Origin: Cordilura impudica | Taxonomy: Eukaryota > Arthropoda > Insecta > Diptera > Scathophagidae | Direction: 5' to 3' | DNA length: 64,000 nucleotides | Assembly: GCA_963682025.1 (NCBI GenBank) | Contig: OY821521.1 | Coordinates: forward strand, 97,338,854-97,402,853 | Shown here: one piece after another, positions 10,656 to 22,829 of the stretch | Layout of the letters: each line of letters starts with the position of its first letter | How positions within the stretch are numbered: the first letter of the stretch is position 1 | The notes under the pieces: model-generated | Seen by the model: the letters and a program-made list of their open reading frames with translations, nothing else | What the model was told of the DNA's origin: nothing | Database searches by the model: none | Position numbers and translations under genes: made by a program

Positions 10656-12034
10656 TCCAAGTGTATATTATTTCGTAGAACTTTCACTTTAGTTGTGATC
10701 TCAGAGCAAATCATTGAAATCGCATGATTTGAACAAAAATTTGATTGCAATTAAATTAATTAAATTTATTGCAATCAATGATTTCAAAATGATTGCAATC
10801 ACAAAGTATTGCAATTTTGACAAGATTTCATTTTGAAATCTGAAATCATTTTGAAATCAAGGAATGAAATCAGTTTGGTTGAAATCACTTTGATTTCAAT
10901 GCCAATTGATTGCAGTTTTTCACAGCTCTGATAGCTATCAACAAACCTAGTAAGCCAAAAAATAACCCAAAAAGCTATAGACCTATTAGTCTATTAACTA
11001 ACTAAGGTAAAATATTTGGAAAAATACTACATTCTCGTCTTAGTGAATTTGTAATGACGAATTCTATTGTTGCTAAAGAACAATTTGGATTTAAAGAAGA
11101 GCATAGCACTACTCACCAAATAGAATTAAAAATCAAATAATCTCCAATAAAAACAATAAACGTTCAACGGGTCTAATATTGTTAGATATTGAAAAAGCGT
11201 TTGACACCGTTTGGCATAATGGCCAGTATTCAGAAGAAGCTTTAAAGTTGCGATTAATAATGAAACATCATCTCCAAAAACCATTACCACAGGGTTACCT
11301 CAAAGATCAGTCTTGTCGCCATTGCTTTACTCGATATATATATCCGATTTTAAAGTCCCGAAATATATGAAAATTGCTTATTACGCAGATGATACTGCGT
11401 TAATTTCTTCAAACAAACTTACAAGTGCACTCCTGAAGAAAATGGAAAAGGGTCTTGTAAATTGAAGTAAATATTTCCACAAACGGAAAATTAAAATAAA
11501 ATTAATTCAAACAAGACCCGAGCAATTATTTTTCCTTTCAACAAATCTCCCAAAATACTGCCAAGACGTCATCTTCTTATTGGAAATAATACCATAAATG
11601 TACTTAACGATGTCAAATATATCGGAGTTGTCTTGGACAAAAAGCTTACATTTAAACAACATATTATGGCTACGTGCCAAAAAGCTATAAAATCATATAA
11701 AGCATTATGGCCACGACTAAATAGAAGCTCATTGCTAAACCCCAAAAACAAAAATCTACTCTTCAAAAGTGTTATAAGGCCAATATTAACATACGCGTGT
11801 ACTATTTGGAGTGACGCTGCCAACTGTCACCTAAAACGCTTACAAATTATACAAAACAAATGTCTTAAAATATAAATAAAAAGCCCTTGAGGTATCCTAC
11901 AAATCTTCTTCATGAAGAAACAGGTTATGAAAAAATTATCGATTTCATAACAAGGATCAATAACAATTACTTTGCCAAAATTGAAAATTCCTCTTACCCA
12001 CTGATAAGAGAATGTAGAAAAATAACGTAAAATT

Positions 12035-12842
12035 AACAAGTGAGAAAATTATGGTCGGTCTAGACCGACTATACGATACCCTATACCATGCGTTTAGGGA
12101 CCCTATCTCATAGGCCCAACTAACTGGACATAGAAAATAAGCATAAACCAAATTTGAGTGTGATTTTTATTAATTTTTTTGGCTGCAGATATGAAAAAGT
12201 TCATATCGGATGCTATATCTATATGGGGACTAGGCCCAAAAATGGACCGATCCTGACTATGTTTGGTAAAGTCTCTTGTATTTTGCAAAAATATATTCAA
12301 ACAGAACTTGAGAAGAATCAATATTTTTATAGATTTAAGTGAAGATTGGGAAGCAACTCTATATGGGGCCTATGACTAAGAGTTGTCCCATAGGGATCAT
12401 TTTTGGACTATTCATTAATGGATGTAATAAACGCATACAAACCCAATTTGAGTAAGATCTATATGACAATTTGGATCTTATGGCAATTTATGTCGATTCA
12501 TAGGGGTCATTTGTATGGGGGCTAGGTCTGAACATGGACCGATTCTCACCAATTTCAATAGCGTTCATCCTATGGCCAGTAAAAGCTTATACACCATATT
12601 TCATCAAAATATATTCATATTTTCGACCTGTAGTTTGATTACAAGGTTTACATGGACACACAGACGGACAGACGGACGGACGGACAGACGGACGGACAGA
12701 CGGACGGACGGACGCTAAATCGACTTCACAAAGTGATTCTGAGACGATCGGTATAATAAAAGATGGGTCTAGGTCAAATATTTTTGGTAGTTATAAACAG
12801 CAGCACAAAGTCATTATACCCAAACCACATAGTGGTATAGGG
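12035..12842 (+). repeat. DINE-like repeat family A, copy 3
   Basis: AACAAGTGAGAAAATTATGG, the GGTCTAGACC palindrome and ATACCCTATACCA open it. GACGGACGGACG microsatellite occupies 12662-12715, and GGTATAGGG closes it. It cuts the 3' end of the upstream LINE. Nearly full length, about 808 bp. Confidence 0.85.
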
Positions 12843-14035
12843 ATAGTAGATAGTATTTGCAGATAGCAGATAGTATTTGAATATATTAAATCATATAAAG
12901 GTTTTTTCCTCCCATTTTCCTTTAAAAATCATTAAAAAATAAAATAAAAACTATTTAATATCTTTAGATATTATTATTATTATTATTATTTGTTGTAATA
13001 TCTATGGATATGTAAAGATAAGATCTCATATGTAAATATCAAATTTTTTAAAATATGTAAATAAACGAAGAATATATAATTGAAAATAAACTAAAATGGG
13101 ATATAAAATTGTTTGTTAATTAGATACAGTTACTTAACGAATCTAAATTAATTATGTACATGCTTAATTTTGTCATATTAACTGATATACACCTGTTAAT
13201 CTTATTAATTAAACTCACAATTTCTTTGTTTTGTATATATTTTATATGCATTATTTAGGTATGTTTTAATATACCTGTACATGTTGACATTGAACCAAAT
13301 TCTCCATTTATTTGTTTGTTTTGGTTTTCGTTTTATTACAAGATGTACTTTTTACTGGTGTTTACATCATTTTTTTATTTATTTTTTTTATTTTTTGGAA
13401 TGCTGCATTATAAATGCAATTTTCCTTGTCTTTTTCTGTTTTGTACACTGTATCCAAAAAGTATTTGGAATTTTGCAAATAAGTTGTAAATATATTTTAC
13501 GAATTGCACGCAGAATATGTACATCATTTCAATTTGAAAATTAGTTTCCATCTAAATCGCAAAATTTTCATCACAGAATTCAGAAAATAATTTTTCTTAA
13601 AAAACAGTATGTATGTGTTTTAGCACTTCTGATAAAACATTTAATGATAATAGGATATTATAAGAGAAGTCCTTTCCAGCACTGAGGCTATCGGTGTTGG
13701 AAAGATATTAAAATATGACATAACATGTTAGTTTATTTTTAAAAGACCCAAAGAATAAGTATATTTTATAACCATCGCTTGAAGAGATTCCCGACTTGTT
13801 TTTTACTTTTATGTGGAGATATGCTGAAATCTTTTATTACCTTGGATTCTTGTAAAATAAAGAAAACAACATATAAAATAAATTTTTATTTGAAGTTCAT
13901 AATTTTATTCTATATAAAATATTATTATTTTTTATTATTATTATAAGAAATATTTTTATTATTAGAAATAAATCCACCTGGTACAAACCACGGGATAAGC
14001 TCTGCTGCAGCATAAGCTGTATGACTGTATGATTT
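12843..14035. other. AT-rich spacer with short repeats
   Basis: A 12-bp word AGATAGTATTTG is repeated at about 12849 and 12869. ATT microsatellite lies at 12971-12990 and 13920-13970. No gene motif is seen; the 87-codon frame at 13281-13544 has a run of aromatic codons and no support. Confidence 0.4.
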
Positions 14036-14285
14036 TCGGAATCTATAATATTAATAGGCTAGCCAATTTCTTGTGACCGATGTTTTGTTCTACAGTTTTA
14101 TCCCGATTTTGACCAAACGTATATTATTTTAATGGTATTGCTTTTTAGTCGTTTTGCAGATTTACAGATTTTGAAATTTTTTCCTTTATTTTCAGTAAAT
14201 TGCATTTAAAGTTGCTACTAACACATACATAAAATTATACAATGCTATGTGTGTGTTTATTAAATTTGTTAATGTGTTTGTAATA
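14036..14285. repeat. Dispersed 250-bp repeat, copy 1
   Basis: Closely matches 17116-17372 in the same orientation, including TTCTTGTGACCGATGTTTTG and the run from CATTTAAAGTTGCTACTAAC onward. No inverted ends are visible. Confidence 0.75.
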
Positions 14286-14439
14286 AAAATGAGTTTGTTT
14301 TCTGTGTTGATTTGTGAGTATCAATCAATCCTTTGTTTAATATTTAACAATTTGAGTGATTCTAACATAAAATTAATAGGTGTGTACCGATTATATATTA
14401 AAATCGCACGCATTGTATATATAATATTGTTGACCCATA

Positions 14440-14745
14440 ATCAAAGTTTGGCTTAACCATCGTGTTATACAGTTTATTGCTGCCAATGTCGATATTTGGT
14501 TCCTTAAACGTTTAAAAAAGCTAATTTTTTCCCCAATTTTTTTACATGTATGTACATATAATCAATATGACTTTTAAAATTTAAGTTTTTGTCGATTGCA
14601 AATCCCAAATACTTAATTTGATCTACTTTTTCAATTGTTTTGTTATTAATTTTAAATATATTGCAATTGGTGTTTATTGCCATAATGTTTGTTTTACATT
14701 CAAAGTTGCATTCAACGGTGAAATTGCAGGGCCCTTGGTCCCACT
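14440..14745 (-). pseudogene. LINE reverse-transcriptase thumb remnant
   Basis: On the minus strand, DQIKYLGFAIDKNLNFKSHI is read near 14560-14625, with FFKRLRNQIS further on, after INNKTIEKV. This is the conserved stretch after the RT polymerase box in many LINEs. It resembles the remnant at 1160-2036. No catalytic residues survive here. Confidence 0.65.
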
Positions 14746-15949
14746 AAACATCAGCATCTGTTTTTGTTTTTATTTTAAACTAGTTGTTAAGTGAGGACCT
14801 TAAGCAATCCGTCAACGTATACCAAAAATTAAAAACGAGTATATAGCATTCAGTCTATCAGTGATGAGGATAACTGTAAGTAAGTATATGAGGTCAAAAT
14901 ACTTTATATATCTTTGATTTAAAAAAAAAATGCCCAAAATTGATATAACTTTTTTTTACTGAGCAATAATACTAAATACTGATATTAAAATAAATCTTAA
15001 TTATATTTGGTTGCAAATATGACTATCTAACATATATTATATTTTTTTCTTTCTGTTTTTAAGAACTTAATGAGTGAATTAAAGGTTTTTTTTGCCTATT
15101 CTGAACAATTGTCTGATTTTAGATAGCTCTCATTTCATATAAGCCCTCGATATGCAATGCAGTTTGATATACATATACTCATATTTTATAAAATTTAAGA
15201 TGCATCTTAAATAACCACGCAGGCGTATAAATGAAGTAACAGAATGCGAAAACTTTTAGAACATAGTGTATAAGTTGTTCATGACTTTAAAAGGCATCAC
15301 AATACTTTGGCTTTGATACAACGCGGTTTGCTTAAACTTAGGTAAACAACATGTTATGCCATATTAAGTAGGTTTTTCAATGCACCGTCTATGCCTCTTC
15401 CTTCCATCCCTCAACTTCAACTCTACTAAAATCAATGAATAAATATATGAATGAATTTTATTACATTTGTAAACAAAGGAAAAGAATTGCGTCAAGGAAA
15501 CCAACCCAAACAATGATTCTATACAATACAATAACTGAAATTTTTTTCCGAGTAGAACTTTTAACACAATAACAAAATCATGGTTTCACCTCCCGCCTCT
15601 TATATGCAGTAATTAAGGGATCCGAAAGGTATTGCATTTTACAAATCCCGGGATTTCTGATTTTTAAAATTCAGAATTTATTTTTATTATTATTTTTAAT
15701 TTAAAAATAATTATTCATTTAAAACAAAACATAAAAATTAATTATTTTTTATATATGTATATAAAAATAAAAAATATTATTTATTATTATTTATTAGTTT
15801 ATTAATCATAAGAATAAATTCTGGGACTGAGGAATTTGTGAGCACTAGCTGTTATACTAAATATTCAATGATGTGAATGATTACAATAGTTCAGATTTTT
15901 TAAATTCTTAGTTTAGTTTCTTTAGTAAAGCAATATATTTTGTTTATGT
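14746..15949. other. AT-rich spacer, nothing recognised
   Basis: Only short frames without motifs. Very AT-rich at 15655-15800 with alternating TTATT/AATAA words. Confidence 0.5.
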
Positions 15950-17860
15950 TAGTGACGAATGGATCACGAAGGAGACTGAATGCTGGCTAGTTGAGGTGCA
16001 TTTTCCTTATATTGGATAGAGACGGACACACATATAGAACGTGTTTGATAGAGAGGGTGCTATTACATAAATGGCAAATTGGGGTAGTTGTTTTCTTTAT
16101 TAAGTGTTCATGAGAGAAAATTGCATGACCGAGTCAGTCTAGAAAAAAACTATTATTTTAACCTCTTCGATTGATGTTGAGTACATGTGAATTGTGTGGT
16201 TTATATTAATGTTTGAGTAATGATAGTGATCGTTCGGGGTTTCTTTAACTTTTGTTCTTATATAATTGGCTATATGACCATGCATATAATTTTTTTTAAT
16301 AATAGCGCCCAGAAGAACTGGTGCATAAGAGGCATATTTTGCTGCAATGTCAGCTTTTTCGGTGCCAATGATACCAACGTGGCTTGGGATCCAATGTATT
16401 TCGATTTTTTCTTCATTGCCAATAAAGGCTTCTCTGATTTTGATTATTGTAGTCCATTTGTTGTTGTAGGAGTTCTAAATAGCCTTTAAGACTGTCTCTA
16501 AAGATAATGGTTCTTTTCTTCTCTGTTACTGCCAATCTAATAACTCGATAGACAGCGCAAGCATCTGCTGTAAATATTGATGAGTGCAGCTGAAGGGTGG
16601 CAAGGATTAAGTAGTTGCACTCGCCATTGACCACGACATAGGCTGGAGAAATACCCAGGGGCTTGGTGCCGTCTATGTAGATGAAACGCCAACCATAGAT
16701 TTTTAAGAGTGATTGCATTTCAGCTAGAAGATTTCGAAATTCCTCTTTGGTGGTATCGTTATTTTTAAGCTTTGAAAGCGAGGTATCATAGGAGATGTCA
16801 TTAAATTTTCACGGTGATTTGTTTATTGTTATTTTTGAGGTTTCGATAGGAATTCCCATTTTTGGAAGAATTCTAGCTTTTATTTCGCGTATTCTGTCTT
16901 CTATGGAAGGTAAACCGGCTTCGCTAAATATGTTGTTTATAGGTGTTGCTTTATAAGCGTAAACTGAGGCCCTAGCTGCCTTATGATAAGCGGTTTGATT
17001 ATATTGATTTTTGATTTACAGCTGTTTCCATATAAAAACAGCATAATCTATTTTGCTCAACATCAAAGCTTTTGTGGGGTATATAAGTGTGTTGATGTGT
17101 ATAAAACTTTTCGTCAACAAATCTATAATATTCATAGGCAAGGCGATTTCTTGTGACCGATGTTTTGTTCTACCGTTTTATCCCGATATTGACCAAACGT
17201 ATATTATTTGAAAGGTATTTCTTTTTAGCCGTTTTGCAGATTTACAGATTTTTAATTTTTTCCTTTATTATGAGTAAATTGCATTTAAAGTTGCTACTAA
17301 CACATACATAAAATTGTACATATGCTATGTGTGTGTTTTATTAAATTTGTTAATGTGTTTGTTAATGAGTTTGTTATCTTCATTCACAATAATAATAAAC
17401 CATAAGTGTTGGTTTGTGAATTGACTAAGTTGTAAAATAAAGCTGCCTAGAAACTGCACTCGAATTTCGAGCGCTGGAATCTGCTAGTAACGTATTAAAT
17501 TGCCTCTAGACAAAATTGAGTTTTTCAGTTGAATTCAGTGAGCCGCCCAGTTGTATCTGTGTGTGAAAATTACACCCAAGATTTTCAGATTTTTTACGTT
17601 TTGTATTTCAAAGCCGTTGGTTTTAATTATGAAATTATCTGAATCATAGTTTTCTTTCATGCAGATATGAAGTTTTTTTGTTTTTTCTAAAGAGATTTTA
17701 GTTTGAACAGATATGTATATAATTATCTATGTGCAGAAGTGTGTCATCACAACTTTTGTTTGTTTGGAAAGCAACTTGTCCTTTGGCAATTAGTTTTTTC
17801 TTATCCATGTACCATGATAATCTCATGGCGAAATTAATCAATCTCAAATGTTTTTATACC
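15950..17860 (-). pseudogene. LINE fragment with RT thumb and RNase H (I/LOA-like)
   Basis: On the minus strand from 17860: NVKNLKILGVIFTHRYNW near 17550-17605, then (after the inserted 250-bp repeat at 17116-17372) TKALMLSKIDYAVFLYGNS near 17010-17070. The RNase H domain follows: YIDGTK near 16673-16690, SSIFTADACAVYRVI near 16545-16590, FRDSLKGYLELL near 16475-16510, and IPSHVGIIGTEKADIAAK near 16345-16400. These are the D-E-D-D neighbourhoods of LINE RNase H, with one position changed (A-D-A where A-E-A is usual). Frameshifts and stops make it inactive. RNase H-bearing LINEs are typical of the I, LOA and R1-related clades. Confidence 0.8.
17116..17372. repeat. Dispersed 250-bp repeat, copy 2 (inside the LINE fragment)
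   Basis: Matches 14036-14285 in the same orientation and interrupts the RT-RNase H reading of the LINE at 15950-17860, which suggests it is an inserted element. Ends are not defined. Confidence 0.7.
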
Positions 17861-18535
17861 CTCCACACTACTGTGCGAGGGTATATATAGGTTTGTCATT
17901 CCATTTGTAACGCATCGAATTAAGTTCCCAAAACCATATATTTTCTTGATCCTTATAACAGGAGCGTCTGTCTGTCTTTGTAAATCACGATCACGCCCTC
18001 AATAACTAAGCTGGAATTCACGATCACGCCCTCAATAACTAACCTGGACTCTTTGTTTTGCATAAAATCGTTTATTAATATCCAAAAGGAGTTGCTATTT
18101 AAAATCGTCAGATCCGGCCCAAATGGTCACGAGATGAATGAAAATTTGAAAAACTCTTGCTAAAATAAAAATGTTCAGTGTGTTTGTTGTTTTTCTTAAG
18201 ACGTATATGGTGTAATTCTTCTTATTGTTGTAGTCATTGTAGTTGTGTGTACATATACTGCACGCGTCACATAAAATTAAAATTAAGAATTAAAAAATTA
18301 AAATTCAAAAATAAGAAAATTAAAAACTATAAAAAATTTAAATTTAAAGCTAAAAATTATAAATTAAAATTAAAAAATGATTGAGTCTGCTTTATTTAAA
18401 GTAAAAACATTTGATCTTGAGCCTGGATAATTTCAAACTCAATCATTAAATTGATAAAGATCGAAAATAAGATTTTTTATTTTTATAGAAAATAATAAAA
18501 TTAAAAATACGGAGGGTACGCCGTATATTTTAGTA
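17855..18535 (-). repeat. DINE-like repeat family B, copy 1
   Basis: Opens TTTTTATACCCTCCACACTACTG, then TTTGTCATTCCATTTGTAAC and a short GTCTGTCTGTC tract at 17969. A 32-bp unit containing ACGATCACGCCCTCAATAAC is duplicated in tandem at about 17987-18050. The interior at 18260-18380 is an AAATTAAAAT-rich tract. It closes near ACGGAGGGTACG at 18511. Confidence 0.7.
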
Positions 18536-19017
18536 CGCAATTTGTACTCATTTACAAACATATTTGTTTCAAAGTTGTTTTATATTTTATGCCATGTTCA
18601 CACCGACAGCAAGATTCGCGGTTCGCTCTCTCATTCAGGTCCGCGCCCGAATCATGATTGAATCTACATGATTCGCCAACCAAAATTTTGAGAGCGAACC
18701 TACTTGGTTAATTTTGAACCTAGTTGTGAACCAAGAAAAATTGAGTGTCATCTCCAAGTTTGGTAAGAAATTATCGCTAGTTTACCTGAACTAGCTGTCA
18801 AAAATATATAAACAAAGAAAAAATAAAAAGTTAATGTGTTCAGTAAAATAAATAGAAACATTTAACAAATAAAAAGTATATATTTACATATATATATACA
18901 TATATGTATATTCAAAACGGGTAAATACCTCTTACTGCTTCACAAATGGAAGTGGTCCCTTTTCCACTTCCTATTAATCGTATCCGTTTTCATATACAAA
19001 CTGTTTCTATTCCCACA
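18536..19017. other. Spacer with a short inverted repeat
   Basis: GGTTCGCTCTC (about 18619) and GAGAGCGAACC (about 18690) are inverted copies about 60 bp apart in a GC-richer patch starting GTTCACACCGACAGC. This could be the core of an unrecognised MITE. Otherwise AT-rich. Confidence 0.4.
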
Positions 19018-19029
19018 ACTATAAATAGC

Positions 19030-19450
19030 CTGCCGAGTATTAAATTCGGTTGAACCGAATCTTTGATACCCTCCATCAATGTTCAAACCACATTACTATA
19101 ACCAAGGTTGTTAACACTAAGAGACAAAAAATCTAGATTTCATATTATCATGGCCAGATTTTTAAAAGGGTGTTTATAATTAATAAGTAATTACAAATTC
19201 AGTAAGTAATACCAAATGCAATACCAAACTGCTGCAGATAATGACGAAAATTTTAAGCCCAAGTAGTATGACCTACTCGACCTATTGCGGATAGTAGAAT
19301 GTTTTTAGCAGACAGACAGGCGAACGGACATCGCCAGATCGACTTCTCCTTTTATAGTTTAGGCGGTCTCCGGAATTTATTTCGATGAGTTACAAACGGA
19401 TTGACAAACTGATAAATACCCCGTGCTCTTTGGTGTGGAGGGTATTAAAA
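19030..19450 (+). repeat. DINE-like repeat family B, copy 2
   Basis: Begins GAGTATTAAATTCGGTTGAACCGAAT (hairpin TTCGGTTGAACCGAA) followed by GATACCCTCCATC. It has a GACAGACAGGCGAACGGAC tract near 19310 and ends GGTGTGGAGGGTATTAAAAA. About 420 bp, without the long AT-rich interior of copy 3. Confidence 0.8.
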
Positions 19451-19649
19451 ACTGTGTATGTTTATGAATGTATGTTTAATATGAATGGTATGTTTAACAT
19501 GAATGATTGAAGACAACAACAAATGCGTTAATTTTCCACGGATTTCGTGCATTTGGATTTTTTCAATAATGCTATTGCTTGTGAAAGAGGTTGAATAAAT
19601 AGCGTTTGTGTGCAAAATAATTGTTATACGTATAACAATTTAAATTAAA

Positions 19650-20640
19650 CATATTTAAATTAAAAAAATGCCAAGAAAACGAGTTTGCTAAAATATTATT
19701 CAATTGATGTATTCAAAATTATTATGTTCTATCTTAAAATAAGGACTGTGTACAACATCATATCTTGTGCTGAAAAACAAGGAAGACTCGAGTTAAAAAG
19801 GCCACCAGGAAGACCAACAAAAAGTGACGCTGCATGTTGAAAGCAAAATAATTAAAAATATTTACGAGCAATCCAGAGGATTAGCTCTTCAAGTGAATAA
19901 TGATTATGGGCTGACTGTTTCATATGAAACCATCCGAAATGTAATACTAAAACACATACATATATTCGTCAGGAGTGGCCAGGAAAGAACCTGTGCTCTC
20001 AGTGAAAAATATTGAAAACTGATTAAAATTTTCTATATGACAGAGTACTGGGATGACGTTTTTTTGTGATGAGACGAAAGTGATGCTGGACTATCATGAT
20101 GGGTTCCAAAAAGTTTGTCGAAACCCCTAAAGCATTAGTAAATAAAAATTCAGTAGGAATTAAAGAGGAATTTAGTAGGAATTAGTAGGACTTAAAAGTT
20201 TGGAAAACTGTCAGTTATGGTATGTGGCTGTACATCAAGCAAGGGAGTTGCTAAAATCAGGATTTTCAATGAAATATTGACCACAAAACTGACCGCTAAT
20301 GTTCGACAATTCGGTTTTGTTGACTTGGAAAATTCGTTCATATACAAATTTTATCAAGATAACGATTCGAAACATAAATCTTATTTGTGTAGGTCCTGGT
20401 TATTATACAACTGTACCAAAGTTATTGATACCCCTGCCCAGAGTCCTGATATGAACGCTATCGAAATTTTTGTGGGTCCATCTGAACAAAAAGGTTTGTA
20501 GAAGGTCGCCAACAAATAAAAATGATTTATGAAAGAAGAGTGGGAAAAATACCTACAGAATATAATATTCTGAACCTCATCTATAGTTCAATGCGAATGA
20601 ACTATAAAACCATAAATTTACAATAAATTAAACATTTACG
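19650..20640 (+). pseudogene. Tc1-like transposase remnant
   Basis: GRPTKS near 19812 is followed by a helix-turn-helix region (KIIKNIYEQSRGLALQVNND..SYETIRNV, 19840-19940). After gaps, 20217-20501 reads MVCGCTSSKGVAKIRIFNE, then FYQDNDSKHKS, then DTPAQSPDMNAIEIF. This is the order of a DD-E Tc1 transposase, but the stretch between the HTH and the second Asp is disrupted by stops. The third acidic residue lies in the damaged N-x-I-E motif. No terminal repeats were found. Confidence 0.8.
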
Positions 20641-21106
20641 AATTAAGCTTAAGTGAGCAAATATTTATTTGACAGCACAGAAATTGAACTGTCGTCCTTT
20701 TTTAATTATCATTAGAATATTTTTTATTAAATATACAGTGTGCGACAAATCGTATGTACGAACTTGTGCTTACTATCATATAGCTTAATTACATAGTAAA
20801 AATTCACTGAGTTTTGAATTATTTTTAATTATTTATAACGAAGATTAGGCCCGTTTTAATAACACATGACATAAACCAAAATAAAAAATAGAACAGAAAG
20901 AAAGAATATTAGATTTACAATAATGCTTTTTGCCGGCGACAAAACAAAAGTACGAAATAATAGATATTTAGATTCTTCTTTAAATGTGAAAGATTACCAA
21001 CAACAATTACCGTTAAATAATAAAAACTGTTTTTTGGTCATTGTAAGAACAATTAGAGAAAATTTGATCTTTAAGAGTCATTGGTCATATTTTGCAATAT
21101 TTCAAT

Positions 21107-22829
21107 AAAAACAAGTAAGAGTGTTAAATTCGGCTGTGCCGAATTTTTTGATACCCTCCACCTGAGTCTTAAACTCTATATTACACCCAATGTTGAGTAC
21201 GGCTAAGTTTTAATTATTTATTTTTAATTTTTCATTTTTCTTTTCATTTTCCATTTTTAATTTTTCAATTTTCATTTTTAATTTTTAAATTTTCATTTTC
21301 CATTTTTCATTTTTAATTCTTCATTTTCCGTTTTAATTTTTCAATTTTCATTTTCCATTTTTCATTTTTCAATTTTCATTTTCCATTTTTCATTTTTCAT
21401 TTTTCAATTTTCATTTTCTATTTTCCATTCTCCATTTTTCAATTTTCCATTTTTCAATTCTCATTTTCCATTTTCCATTTTGCATTTTCCATATTCCATT
21501 TTTCAATTTTCATTTTCCATTTTCTATTTTTAAATTTTCATTTTTCAATTTTCATTTTCCATTTTTCATTTTTCAATTTTCATTTTTCAATTTTCATTTT
21601 CAATTTTTCATTTTCCATTTTTGAATTTTCATTTTCCATTTTGCATTTTCCATTTTTCAATTTTCGTTTTCCATTTTCAATTTTTCATTTTCCATTTTCC
21701 ATTTTTAATTTTTCATTTTCCATTTTTCAATTTTCATTTTCCATTTTCCATTTTGCGTTCTCCATTTTTCATTTTTCAATTTTCATTTTCCATTTTCCAT
21801 TTTGCGTTTTCCATTTTCCTTTTTTCCATTTTCCATTTTCCTTTTTTCCATTTTCCTTTTTTCAATATTCATTTTCCATTTTTCGATTTCATTTTCCATT
21901 TTGCATTTTGCATATTCCATTTTTCATTTTTTAATTTTCTTTTTCATTTTCCATTTTCCATTTTTAATTTTTTATTTTCTATTTTCTATTTTCTATTCTC
22001 CATTTTTCATTTTCTATTTTCCATTTTTCGTTTTCCATTTTCCGTTTTTCATTTTCCATTTTTTATTTTCCATTTCCATTCTCCATTTTTCGTTTTCTAT
22101 TTTTCATTTTTCATTTTTCATTTTCCATTTTCCATTTTCCATTTTTCATTTTTCGATTTTCTTTTTAATTTTCCATTTTTTATTTTCCAATTTCCATTTT
22201 CTATTCTTCATTTTTCATTTTCTATTTTACATTTTCCGTTTTCCATTTCCGTTTTTCATTCCATTTTTCATTTTCCATTATCCATTTTAAATTTTCCATT
22301 TTTCATTTTCCATTTTGCGTTTTCATTTTGTCTTTCATATTGGCGTTTTTTTATTATAACGTGATAACGATAAAAAAAATATGTGGCAATACTATTCTAT
22401 TGTTGGTAATATATGTAATATAATGTATATGCATAATTTTTTTGTGGCATTTTTTTATGTTGTTGTACAATTATTATGTTCAACCACTAAACTGTTACAA
22501 CAAACACACTGGGTTTTATGTTTTTTTTCAGAGGTATCTACATATTTTTGCTCATATCTAATCACAATGATGCCCATTTTCAATACCAACCTGCTGGGAA
22601 TTATGGCAAATGATATTATTGTAACCTTATCCAGTTAGATGACTTTTTTGTGAATGAGCGTGATTTCAACAGACAGACGGACGACGGACATCGCTATATC
22701 GACTCGAGCTGTGATAAGGATCAAGAACATATATACTTTATGGGATCGGAAATTAGTTTTTCGATGCGTTAAAAACGGAATGACAAACCTATATATACCC
22801 TCTGCCACTGACGTGTGGAGGGTATAAAA
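21107..22829 (+). repeat. DINE-like repeat family B, copy 3, expanded
   Basis: Opens AACAAGTAAGAGTG followed by the hairpin ATTCGGCTGTGCCGAAT and GATACCCTCCACC. It closes with GACAGACGGACGACGGAC (22671), a GATCAAGAACATATATAC stretch and GTGTGGAGGGTATAAAAA. The interior is dominated by the minisatellite at 21213-22335, making this copy about four times longer than copy 2. Confidence 0.85.
21213..22335 (+). repeat. 1.1-kb TTTTCCATTTTTCAATTTTCAT minisatellite
   Basis: Tandem 10-12 bp words (TTTTCCATTT, TTTTTCAATT, TTTTCATTTT) run without interruption. The low number of TAA/TAG/TGA words leaves all three plus frames open for long stretches (21621-22364, 21641-21934, 21802-22290), giving Phe/His/Ile-rich translations. 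These are artefacts of composition, not genes. Confidence 0.9.

Larger units (their letters stand above)
9188..10930 (+). mobile_element. Non-autonomous hAT-like element inserted in the LINE
   Basis: Ends CAGAGCTGT (9188) and ACAGCTCTG (10930) are inverted, and the target ATAGCTAT is duplicated exactly at 9180-9187 and 10931-10938. An 8-bp duplication with CAGAG termini is characteristic of hAT elements. Subterminal regions are full of repeated ATTGCAATCAATGATTTC-like words. Inside, a frame at about 10173-10523 begins MSEIFDDFSSDDYEKDPSY and is Asp/Ser-rich. It may be the first exon of a lost transposase but is not recognisable. A part of that frame is repeated in degenerate form at about 9395-9480. 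Confidence 0.85.
7954..12034 (+). mobile_element. Jockey-type LINE, degenerate and interrupted
   Basis: An endonuclease start (RGGGVALLIHKS) lies at 7960-8000 and VFGDLNAKH at about 8168-8195. A linker follows at 8531-8821. The RT begins at 8784-9187 (SIKPSKSPGFDNVPNLLLK), is broken by an insertion at 9188-10930, and resumes with YRPISLLTN, EQFGFKEEHSTTHQ (11078-11117), LDIEKAFDTVWH (11181-11216) and an intact YADD at 11382-11393. A thumb region with PILTYACTIWSDAA follows at 11633-11875. Frameshifts and stops make it inactive. The 3' end is cut by the family A repeat at 12035. No second-strand or tail features are visible. Confidence 0.85.

Noticed and set aside
16220..16489. 89-codon plus-strand frame
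   Set aside because: Antisense to the LINE RNase H domain, which has clear motifs.
21621..22364. 247-codon frame rich in Phe, His and Ile, with open frames in all three phases
   Set aside because: It is a TTTTCCATTTTTC minisatellite; three overlapping open frames show compositional lack of stops, not coding.
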